This document shows, in pieces, positions 33,573-45,897 of a DNA stretch of 64,000 nucleotides. Under the pieces are notes generated by a model. The model searched no databases and had not been told where the DNA came from. It saw only the letters and a list, made by a program, of their open reading frames with translations. This stretch comes from Synchiropus splendidus (lineage: Eukaryota > Chordata > Actinopteri > Syngnathiformes > Callionymidae): positions 20,212,001 to 20,276,000 of the forward strand of contig NC_071349.1 of assembly GCF_027744825.2 (NCBI RefSeq), in the 5' to 3' direction. Each line of letters opens with the position of its first letter. Within the stretch, counting starts at the first letter, position 1. The translations under genes were made by a program, and so were the position numbers.

Positions 33573-36288
33573 AGAGTGCGGAAAGGTTCGCTGCTGCTGG
33601 TCTGACTATCCTGCTGATGACAAGCTGACGGACTTCACGTGCTCGAGCTTCACCACTCACGCACAAAAACACGCACGGCCTCAGTGGAAACGGTCTCACG
33701 CGCGTGTTCGTCTTCAATTATGCCGAGAAATTCACCACTGCATTTGTCGTTATGCAACACAGACCTTCGATCGATCTTCGATTTCTAGAAAAATACCGCT
33801 GTTTTAAACAATTAATTTTAAAGCGTATTTATTTTCCAAATAAAGTGAACTCATAATGAACTGCACGTGAAGCCGTCAGCTGCGGATCACGGAGCAAAAT
33901 CGCCGCAACAATTCAGCAAATACGACCTTTCAGTTTTCCCCGTGAATAATAATAATAATGGCGATGGCCTGGTGAGGAATAATAGACTTCTTATTTACAG
34001 ACTGAATAATATTATCGAAAACATTTTTAAGTGTGGGGTTCCGACGGTTCCGCCGAGGTTCGGGTCCCGCGCGGCCTGCAGCGCCTCAAAGCGCCGCCGC
34101 TGATCCGGAGTCTCTTGGTGGGCCACTCGCTGAACCGGAACACGTCCGACACACTCGCTCTGATCCCGAGTCCAGTTGGGTCACTGAGCTGCGAATTGTC
34201 GCCAATGATCCTCCGCCGCGGCGGCGGCCCGAACCAGAAACACCACCGTAAAATCGGCCTTAGCTGACGCACTGCACAGGAAATCCATTAGTTCCAACTC
34301 GTTATTAAACCCAGTCGGCAGTTCCGGTAATTATCTGCCATTACGCGGATCACTCCCCAAAATCCCTGCTTTTATTGAACGACCGCATTTATTAAACGTC
34401 ATTTATTAAAACCCGCTTCCAAATGTAATTGAGGAATTTTTTTTTTTAAATAGTGTATTTATTTGTGACAAGAGCAGAAAGTCCGACTGTTCGTCACATG
34501 TTCCGACACAACATTTAAACCACATGTAACGTTCACACCAAACACTTCAGGCAAATAAATATGAAAGAAAGGACTCAGTGAAGTTCGGAGTGACGTCATG
34601 TGGAAAGAGTTAAGGATCTCGCGAGTGTTTCCACCGGGACGGGGAAATTACAAGTAACATTTGTGAAACTTCTTTAAACGGCATATTGAAAAACACGACA
34701 CGACGTTGTTATCGTCAGCATTTTATTAATTCTAAGTTGAGGGATCATAAATAACTAACGGAGGTGTCGGTGTTGAACACACGCGCGCGCACACACCCTC
34801 TCTCACGCGCGCGCACACACAGATATATTCCAGTGAGAACATTGACTCTGAAGGAATGAAAAAGTGTGATTTATGGATTTGTTTTAAAAAGGAAAACAAA
34901 ATCCATTTAGTGAAGCTGATCATCGGAAAGGGCAATAAAAATAGTAAAAGCGTCATATTGACACTTGGTCATGATGAACACGTGGTTTATCGGGTGATTC
35001 TCCTCATCATGTGGACAGCAGTGAAGCAATGACGATGAGGAAGGAGATTAAACGAAGGACAAAGCCCAAGATGATAATGACGACGACGACGACGAAGGAG
35101 CCCAGATGAAGACGTCAAAGAAAGGGACGCGGCGCAGGATGAAAGCGGCGAGGGCTGCGGCGCGGCTCACGTCTGCCACCCAGGCCGCTCTAACACACAC
35201 CATATGCTGCTGGCCGGCCGGAGGCCCTGGACCTCCAGCGCTCCCCGGACCTCCGGCCTCTTTTCTGAGCCTCCAACCTTATGGAGCAAAATGTGGAGCA
35301 CAAAGCGGCTGAGCCGGGTCCCTTTCTTCCCTCCTTCACTCTTTGTCCCGCAGCGAGACGAGGACGGGGCCCCCGGCACTCGGGCCCTTTGATGGGGATT
35401 GAATTCATTATCCTCATAAGATGAAGCCGCAGACGAAAAGAGCAGCCACACAAAGATGGAGGGAGGAGGAGGAGGAAGGGTGAGGTGGGGGGGGCGAGGG
35501 ACAGGTGTGACACCGCAGACTACAGCTCCCAGAGTTCCCTGCTCCTCAGTCAGGGACCTGCAGCCATGAGCAAGCTGGACTCTGATTGGTCAGTAGGTGG
35601 GCTCACCTGTCCCTCCACCTGAGGAGGTCACTGGAACACGGCCAGTCAGAGAGCAGCGCCCCACGTGCACGAGCCCCCAGCCAGGCCCAGGTGGCAGCAG
35701 AAGTGGCAGATCCAACAAACTGAGTCTTTCTTCAGGAACAAGGAGATTAACAGCCGCAGGATTAAAAGCAGGACACCCAAGTTGACCACAAGTGGTCCAG
35801 CGTTACCGTGGCGACAGGGCCAGGGGGAGGGGACTGGAGTGTTTGCATCCACCTCCAGGCCATGGAGCGGCTGCGTGTGCCAGAACGAAGACGAGCATCA
35901 GGTGAGCGGCAGCGACGAGTCCAGCTACACTGAGGTCTGGAGGCACACAGCACTGGCTGAAGCTCCTCAGCAGAGCTGAAGAACCCTCACCCTGAAGCAA
36001 CACGGCAGACGGATGCTCAACTACAGGCAGCAGCAGCGGCGGCAGCCAGACTCCGCCCAGGAAGTTCTCCTTCACCAAAAACACAACGCTCCAACGCTGG
36101 GTCCACCAGGGTCGCAGCCTGGGCCAGAGGTCGCCGGCTCCAGTGGCGAACCAGTCGTCGTCATTAGAACCAAGACTGGAGGGCGTCACCATGAAGTCAA
36201 GTCCCACACACCCGCAGCCATCCCACCAGTGAGCTGTGCTGCCAACAGGAAGCAGTGACCCAGACGAAGAGCAGAAGATGGCGGCCGC
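33573..36288. other. Intergenic between foxa1 and mipol1
   Basis: No exon recognised; the two genes converge here. AT-rich segments alternate with CpG-rich ones. TTTATT at 34722-34727 is AATAAA on the minus strand, so it is a candidate, if distant, mipol1 polyadenylation signal. GC-alternating ACGCGCGCGC runs lie near 34780-34820. Confidence 0.5.
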
Positions 36289-39200
36289 TCAGATGACGGC
36301 GCGCAGACTTCCTGTCCCCACTTTCTTCCTCAACACTTCCACCAGACGCTCCAACCTGCAGGAGACAAGTCACAGCCCAGTCAGCAGCCAAAGCGGCTTC
36401 ACGCGAGGACCCCAGCTCGATCGCGGGTGGAGTGGCGGGCGCGAGTTTGAGCCAGAGGCCGGCACCTCCAGGCCAGAGGCGAGCCTCAGGTGAACACACT
36501 CTTCTGCCTGGGTGTGTGAGTCAAGACACTTGCCGAAGGGGAGGGGGAGGAGGGTGAGGAGGAGGAGGATGACGGCTGGTCAGGGCTGCAGGTGAGCAGC
36601 GGACCATCACCTGAGACGAGGAGTTGCTGAAGGGGAAGTTGGACTGGGAATCTGACCCCGAGTGACTTCACCACTCCGAGTCTCCCTCCAAGCAAATTAA
36701 ACTTCTCTTTTCTAATAAGCAGCGGATCTGGACGCCCCTCCCTCCCTCCCCCCCAGAGAGCAAATATTCCTCTTTCCACGATTCAGGAACTTGGGAGGCT
36801 CTTCAGAGCGGCCGCCCTCCTGCCGGCAGCCAAATTAGAGGGGAAAGCCGCGGGTTTGAGCCCAGGAGGACGGCGGCAGACGCAGACGGAAGACTTAAGC
36901 TGTTTTCATCAGCCAACTCATCCCTTCATCTTCAGGCTGATGAGATGAGATGCAGCCGCAGAAGAAGTCAGGTTATTCAGCATCCGGCCGTCGTCCTGCG
37001 CCACTCACAGTCTGACGGATTAATTCCTCCTGATAAACTCGGCGGTGGCGACAGCGACTGAATATGAATCGGCGGCGGCGGCAGATCTCTCCCGCCTCCT
37101 CGCGGCCGAGACACCTCTTTTGACCTCTGACCCCACACCCGCGTCTGGCGGCACAGCGGTTTGAGAACTTTGGGAACAGATACCTGCGCACTCTTTCCGC
37201 TGCCTCTTGCTCCGCCTCCTGGCAGCGCTGAACCTCCGCCTCCAGCGACTGCTTCTCTGTGGACAGTTGCTGCAGCTGGACAGTGGTCGGGTGGGAAGCG
37301 GTCGCACTGCTGCAGCCGGACACAGACAAAGGTCAAAACTTTTACAAAATCATTGCACACAAGATCCCTGCTAGGTCAGAGGTCATCAGCAGGCGTCGCG
37401 TGCTGGCTCAGTTTCACTAGGGGGCGCCAGACCTCCCCTTCCATTTGGTCATATTTCACGACTGACCACTTCCCTCCAGCTCCTTGGCATGAGTGAGGTG
37501 AACATGAGGCCAGGAGCACAGCACTCCAGATTCTGACTCACTAGCTGGTCCAGGCACTTCGGCCTGAACCTTCTGACTTCCTGACTTGGCTGCAGTGCAC
37601 TTGAGCAACGACCAGAGTGGCCGACATCAATGATCAATGACCTTCAGATGTGGACGTTGTGATACCAATCTGACCTTTGACCTTCCCGCAGCGACTGCAG
37701 CTCCACCTCCAGCTGCCTCCTCTGGTCCAGAGCTGCATCCCGTTCTTCCTGAAGCCTCAGCAGCTCGTCCTGATCCAGTCAAACACACAAGCGTTAGAAA
37801 CCCTGCCACGAGGTCAGAGGTCAAACTCGGCATGTCGCCCCGCTATCCTGTCTCCTGTCACATCAGCAGCCTGAGCCAGGTGGAGCCCCTCCACCCCCCC
37901 ATTATGCTAATGACCATCTCCGCGTCCGCTAGTTTAAAGTGCGACTTCAAACGCTGACGGAAGCCTGGAGAGTCAATATGTGTCTTCTCCAGCCGGGCCG
38001 CAGGACTGGCTTCAAACGAGTCGTCTGCTTATTAATCACCATCACTTTCCAAATGAGACCCGTTGCGACCTTTAACACCAGAACTGAAGGTCGACCGGAG
38101 GAGGAGGAGGAGGAGGAGGGGTCTCCCCAGCATGTGCTGAGGTCCATGTTCCTCTCTAGAGCCGGTCACACACACAAGGCGTCACCTCAGGTCAGGAACA
38201 CACCAGCCACGTGGGTTTTATACGAGCTCTATTCTCAGACCGTTTCACCCTGCCTGCACTCCACCACTCCACTCTTCACCTCTGGACGACCGACCTCTCA
38301 GTCACCTTCGCTTCCTGTTCTGCCTCTTCTCCGCTTCATTGCTGAGGTCACTATGTCATCAGCAAACATCATGGTCTGTCGCCCTCTTCACATCATGACA
38401 CAGCACATGTCCTCTGAACCCCATGTAAGTGCCACTGAGGTGGGATCTTTCATCCAAATGCTGGGGCCTCCAGATCAATAACAGACCTGCACCAACTTGA
38501 CCTCCGACTCGTGAGGATCCTGAAGACGTCCCAGCAGGTCCCCACAACCTTTATTGTCTCCGGGCTTTACGGCGTCTGACCTCTGACCTCTACACTAGCC
38601 CAACAAGGCTGAAAGCTCCGGGTCTCTTCTGAAGCCGCACAGAGGAAAACTGCTGCCAGCGCCTGACTTGAGACCAGGTCTGTGCTCTCTGACTTGACTG
38701 AAGAGCAGCTGCTCCTTTTCCCGTCGGAAATTAAAACCCTCTCCAGGCTCTAATCCCCCCGGAGCCCTCCAGCCTAATTAACACTCTTCAGAAGGAGGAA
38801 AAAAGCCAGAGGAGCTACATTAATAACAAATTTAATATCATTCTGAGGAAGAAAACAGACGGAGACTGAGGACTGACTGGGCCACATTGTTGGGAGACAA
38901 AGGACGACGGGAGCGGGTTCAGCCCTTCAACAGGTCTTCAGCGACCTGAGGCCTTCTGCCTGTGTGCACCCTTCCTCCTGACTCACAGTCTGACCGCGTC
39001 CATCACTTCAGCCACGTGCAAACACAAAACTAAAGTAGGAATGCTCATCTCAGCTTCTAACATGAAAGGATCTTTTGTCATCTGGCAATGAACGTTTTGT
39101 CTCATGTAGTTTTGTGCTACTTTGTTCCATCGTATTTCAACACTGGCTTTCATTCTATTTGATAAACAACTGCCTTTACTCTTCCCACAGTGAGGAAAGT

Positions 39201-42200
39201 TAACTTTATATTTAGTACCAATGAAAAAAGGCATCTCTTCTCTCAGAGCTGCATCTTAGGTGATCATTTTATACTGCACCCCCAAAAGCCTCTCCTTTAT
39301 GAAGATCTTTGCATTATTTCTCACCATAAGATGGTGTCATTTTTCTCCAAATAATTGTTTTGACTTTCAACCACCGTTTTCATTGTTATATACATACTTT
39401 GTTTCTTCACCTCCATGACACTTAAATACTGTGAACTCATGTTTACACTCATCAGGGGCTGATTTTCATACTTCCAGAGTGGAGAGCTTAGTTGCTTGGT
39501 GTCACCAAGCATATGAATCTTCTGGTGGCTAACGTATCATAGGGGCCCATGTTTGAACGACTGAAGAGACACAGATGACGATCGTTCCACACCTCACCAT
39601 GTGTAAAGCTGATGTTTCTTCTTGCCAACACTGTCAACATCTGCTAACAAAAGGAGGACCATCACAGAGGGGCTCCTTTAATAGACCCATGTGACTTTGT
39701 AAACACAGTTACAGGATGCGTGTGAGTCCACAGTCAAAACAGGACACAGAGTACAGGTGGTGTGTGCTTGTGAGGACCACTCTTTGACAAGACTCGGGAC
39801 ATTTCAGCCGGTCCTCATAAGGTCTGCAGGGTTAAAACGTCACAATAATGAGGTGATTGTAATTGGGTTCCAGGTACAGTGAGCGGCTGTGGAAGGCGCT
39901 GTCAATGAGGGTCCTCACTGGGACAGAAAGACAAACGTGAGTGTGTACCTTGCTCAACATGCTCTCCTTCTCTTGCATCCGCTCTTGTTCTAGTCGCTTG
40001 CACTGTGGACAGAAAACTCTTCTGATCAGAGAAGTTAGTGGACACAAGTCACGTTCCTGTCAACAGCACGACAAGCAGAACTCACTCCTCCAGGCCTCAC
40101 ACCCCGCTGCAGCCAGGAGTGAGACTGGGAAGATGGAGTGATCCTCACTGCGCCGCAATAAGCAAAGTGACCCGCTTTTAGCTCAATAACAGGGGCTGAT
40201 GTCAATAAGACAGGTGGGGAAGAGAGGGAAACTGGCTGAAGTCTCCGTTCGCCCCGTTTTCTAATATTTCCCAGAAGTCTCGGCAGCAGTGGCAGATAAT
40301 CCCGGGGAGATGAGTAGAGGGAGAGAGGGATCGTGGAGCTGCAGGGGGGAGGAGAAGAATCCTCCAGTGTGGAGTGTGCTCTCTCTTCTTCTTCTCCTGT
40401 GGGGATTACAGATGCGTTTGAAACACATTTCAGCGCTGGGGCGGGATTAAGGTGTTACGGTGGAGGGGCGGGGTGTTAAAAGATGTTGCATGGGCGATAT
40501 TGGCAGGTGTTAGTTGAGGTACACTTGGTGATAGTGGAGGGGTTAGTGTGGGGTTAATGGAGGGAGGGTGCAGAGGAGAAACGCAAGACGTACAGACGAA
40601 GAGAAGCCGTTTCAGCACGAGCCAACGGGCCTGAAAAAAACTTCTTCCTCAAATTGAACTGCAGTTGCCACCGATCCGTGATGTCTGTGCTGAATGAGGA
40701 GGAGACATTTGAACTAATAGTGACTTTTTTTTTTCAGGGGCTGGGGTTATGACTGGAGACAGTGCTCACATTATACATAAATATATGTACATACATATAT
40801 TTATATGGTCCCACAAGCCGACATGCACAGAATATTGCTTCGCTACTTTCGAGGGTTCACTCCAAAATGATGGATCTAAATCATTTCAGTTCAAAGGTCA
40901 AAACGTATGGAACTACTGTCATATTCCTTGAAGCACCTGTTCACAAACACCTACAGTTCTCAGGATAAAGCGGCACGATCCCGCGGAAATGTGCGACGCA
41001 AGTATAAATCTGAATAAATGATAATTATTTTAAAAAATAAAATGAAATTTCCCAAGACTGTGGGATTTACCATGAACTCATGAAGTAAAAATGCTATTAC
41101 AGGAGGCAATGGCAGAATACAGGAGAGAATACTGCCAGTACAAGTGTAGCCACAGCCGTGCAGGGGGGTTCACTTCTCTCCGAACCAGGATTTCTACTCA
41201 TGTTCTGGCAGCATATTTGCACCTGCCACTCAGGTGTCAGACTGGGGGCGGGTCACACATGATGATGATGATGATGATTGACAGGTCTCTGTTTGTTTCA
41301 GGTGAAACTTTAGTGAACTGCAGGGCCAGACAGATCAGCAGTGCAGAGATTTGCCAGGGCCCTCGACACATTGTGTGGGTGTAAAAATGTGAGCAATGCA
41401 CATGTCGCAGACGCTGAGTGCAGTTCAAGTGTGACAGCTAGGATCGTGATTCAAACTTCATTAACCTAGGCCTCCAAGTATACTGAAGCACGCCCTCCAA
41501 ATATTTCCTCCAGTAACAACAGTACAAGCTCCTGTTACCTCATCAAAGTATAACACACACTTGGAATAATGTAGAGAGAAACGGATCCGGTCCAAAGAAT
41601 CAACTGGGCCATGTGTTGGGTCCTGCAGACCTCAGCTGACATCATGCCTCGTGATCCAAAGAAGGCAAAGAACAGGACAGCGTTTCCCAGTCGAGGCACA
41701 TGCGCTGCTGATGTCGGCAGAAACACACTGAGCAAGTGCCAAGGCTTCCCTTAGACGTGAGGGACACCTGACACATACACAGACATGCTGTGCAAACACT
41801 TGTGTTCAGTAAACGTCACCTTGTGTTGTCGAGTCAGCTCCAGTCAATATTTGTCTCCACACGCCGGTTTTCACAACGTTCAAAATATTCATGTTCACAT
41901 TCAAACAGCAAATATTTGATGTTGGGGCTGGAGGAGCCGCCGTAACCGCGCTAAGCTGCAGGGTTCAAACTCAGGCTGCCAGTCAGTGGATGGGATGTGA
42001 TGTGATGTGATGTGATGGTGGACACGTGACTTGACGTGACTTGGCAGGTGAGGAAAACATGAGCGCGTGTAGGTCTGCTGGCTGAACGGCTGTCTCACCT
42101 TCATAACAGACCCGTCTCTCTCCTCCATCACAGCCTTCATTTCCTGCGCGGTGATTTCCCGCCGCCGTTGCCGTGCCAACTGCAGGTTTTGAAGCAAAAC

Positions 42201-45200
42201 TGCACCAAACTGTTGAACGTCCTCTGCAGTCTCGGCTTCACAGACCCGCTGCAGCAGCTCCTCCACTTCCTGCAGGCAAAACTGAGGATGAGAACAATAC
42301 TGGGAAGAGCATCTCAAATCATCCGGCAGCAGAGGTTTACCATGTGAGGGTCTCCTAGAGAGCCGGGAGCCACCCTGAAGATAGACAGATCACCAGGTCA
42401 GATCACCAAGTTGGGTCGCGGGGGCAGCAGTAAAAGGCAAGAGGCCCAAACGCACTGAGCAGAAATGACCTCCAGCTATTCTCAGTAAACTACAGTGTTC
42501 CCCAGTCAGGGTCATAAAAGTTGGCCTTCCAAACGCATGGAGCCGCACCTTTAAAAGTCCATCTGTGATTTGAGTTCATTGACATCTGAACATCTGTTTT
42601 AACCTCCTCATATCAGGAAGATGACTTTATCGTGTCAAATGTGTAGTTACCTGATCCAAAATTTGTTGTTGTGAGAGTTCAACCATAACATTTAAATGGC
42701 TTCCTATTTCAATTCTTAACCATGTGTAACTGTATTCATCATATTTGTGTATTTATATGATTTGCGCTCATTCTTCAACTTGATTTGCTCAGTCATCTCC
42801 AACTGTTTGGCCCTCCTCGCATCCCTTCTTCTCTGGATGACTGACCTCACATGGTGGTCGTCAGCTTCATTCCTCTTCCCTCCAGCTCACACCTGCACCT
42901 CTCACTCACGACAGACCACTCTGTCCTCTTCAGACATCTTGGTCCATGGGGACTGCTCCTTAACCTCATATGTCAATCACCACAGATTCAAGAAGAGCTG
43001 ATGTCATCCCGCCTTCACCCAGAACCCCTCCGACCCCCCGCCACCAAGGCTATGCCAGGACAGAATTACGACTCGCTGGTCGCCTTAATTTGGTTATGGC
43101 CAAGAGGAAATTCTCGGCAGATGAATGAAAGAGGTGAAGGCATGTTGACTTGTCATATGGCCGTTCAACTTTCATTTTAGGAGACCATAGTTTCTTTTTC
43201 TGATTCTGATTCTTTTCAGTGACAAGGCCAACGTAGTTCTTGACCCAGGGTCATACACCAGTAATAACAGTGTATCTGTCTTCTGACAACCTTAATTACC
43301 CAAAAACATTTTCTAAAAAAAAAAAAAAAAGTTCTGTGATATTGCCACCTTCCCTGGTCTCCCACACAGAGACATCCACTTCAGCTCAACTTCACCGTCC
43401 TCCTGTGTTAATGACAGCTGGAAGTGATGATATATTATCACTCCAGTGTCATTGGGTCGTCTGGTCCACCTGCAACTCTCCTTCACAGTAACATAATTGT
43501 CTTGGAATCGTCCATGGCAGCGAGCGGCATTTGTTTGCGGCCGCAGGTCTGAAGCTGGACATGGAGGCGGCAAGCTGAAGCGCTGCGACTCCTCCAGGGA
43601 GCTTCTTTCATTTTGGCTGCTGCTGTTTTGCTGTAATAAAGTGTAATAAGGCGGCAGAGGCGGCGGCTCTCTGCAGGGAGCAGCAGGTAATGAAAGAGCA
43701 GCCGCCTCCAATAAAGCTCCTCTAACACCCTGCTTACAGACCAGGACGGCGGGGCTCCACATACACCTGTGCTAAAACACTTCCGCCGCATTACGTGGAC
43801 AAAGTCAGTCCACAATTAACAGTTTAACGGTCGACCTAAATGACGGTCAGCCAAAAAACAGTCAGCGCAGGATGCCGATGACACGAATGCCGACATGTGC
43901 ATTGATTGACGACGAATCTGAGAGCCGACAGTTGTTTGTGAAGAATTACGAATATCAAATAAGAAAGATAAATACGTGTCTAAACCCCACACACACAAAC
44001 AAACAGGCATTTCCGACGGAATTACAAGACGCTTCCTCAATTAGGAAAACACACACACACAGAGAGAGACACGCACGCACACACTCCTGACAGATGGGAC
44101 ATGTTCTTCCATATTTGGTCCTCATAAAAAGGACTGCGGCCTCCAATATCAATTACCCCTCATCCTAGGGGGGAGGCGGGGGAGGTTATGGGGGAGAAAA
44201 GGGAGGTGATCGGGGCACAGGGAGGGGGGTCTAATCTCTAATTAGATTTCCTGGTCTACTTGGCTCGCGAAAGAGGACAAGAGCGCGTTTCACAGCTTTT
44301 AAAGAGGACTTGAGGAGAATAATGAAGACGAGGAGGGTTCTCCTTCTCTTCTCCTCCTTCAGCTAACAACCATGAAAACGTGCTGGACTCAGCACAGAAG
44401 AACTGTACCAGCGGCTGATATCTCACAATCATCTTGGAGCCATTAAAGACTCAAGTCAGTTCAGCCAGTTGGTAGGGCGATGCTCAAGTGCTGGACCCAC
44501 CTACTGAATAAGTCCCACTGCTATAAGGAAAGCTATTGTGAGTGACAGCGTGTTTACTTGGCAGCCTGCTGCAGCCGTTGAACCCGAAGCAAAGCCTCGT
44601 CTCGCTCCTGGTTGGCTCTCAGGAGTCGTGACATCATAGCCTGGTCTCTCTTCTTCTGAGAGGACAGCACCTCCTGGAGCAGCCCTGAGGAGAGAGGGAG
44701 AGATGAGGAGGAGACGAGCGAGGATGTTTGTTTTCATGTCTGGGGAAATCAAGTGTAAAAACAACTGCAGAAGTGTAGGACAGGTGATTAAGGGAAGACA
44801 GGTTACACGCAGACAAGGAGGGAAAGAGGCAGCAGGCAATACCTGGTCAGAGCCCATACAATAACATAAACCCCCGACATGGGTCAAACTAAAGGCCTGC
44901 GGGCCAAATCTGGACCGCCCAATCATCTTACGAGGACCGGTAGCTCTATAAATGCGTCTAGTTGAAATGAAAGGAAGAAGCCACCACTGTTCCACAACAA
45001 CATATGTTCCTGATATGAATACAAGTGCATGCACCGAGATGCGAGAGGGATTCAAATCTAAATAAAGCACTAAAGCTCAAGTTAGCAAGCGGAGGTAAAA
45101 ATAAAAAATAAATCAAAAATGAATCCAGAAGATCGATGGTGATCAAAATGTGATACTTCTGAAGTAAGACAAACAAAAACTACAGTCAATCAGGAGCAAC

Positions 45201-45865
45201 CTTTGAATTTAAGTGTGGAGTTAAGACCACAGCGTCAACTGTTGCAGTGCATTATGAGAGCGTGAGTGGCTTTCACTCTATGCCACTCTATGACACCACG
45301 TCATTGTGATGCGCGCCACATCAGACCCTCAGTTCAGGGGTCTGCAGGACTCCAGTTTAACACACATTATTTAAGTGGTTCTTCATCATTTCACGAGTGT
45401 GTAAGCACAGATTTGTCACACCTGGTTTCTCACCTCCAGGTGCCTCCCACTCTCTGGCCTCCCTTAGCTCCTCCTCCACCTCCCTCCTCTGCAGTTCCTC
45501 CTCCTTGTGGACCAGTTGATCGTGGAGCTTGATAGACGAGTGTGTACATTGATAAAACGGTTCAGCATGTCCAAGGAAAGGCAGGTCTTACTCTCTTGTT
45601 GATGTCTCTGAGTGCGTCCAGCTCCTTCAGTAAGAGAGGTAGGTCCTTATCTGGCGCCTGTGTAAGGCTAAAGCAGGGGTCAGGGAGAGTACAGGGTCAG
45701 ACAACCATCCTGGAAACGGAGCATCTGACTCATTGCTATTTTCACAAGAACGGCAGCGATGTTTCTGGACCTGTCCGCAGACAGAGGTGTTGGCAGACTG
45801 AAGCACCTGTGTGCCGTCAGCTCAGGTGTCTCACACATGTGATGAGAAGGAGGCAGTTATGAGGA

Positions 45866-45897
<32 letters not shown>

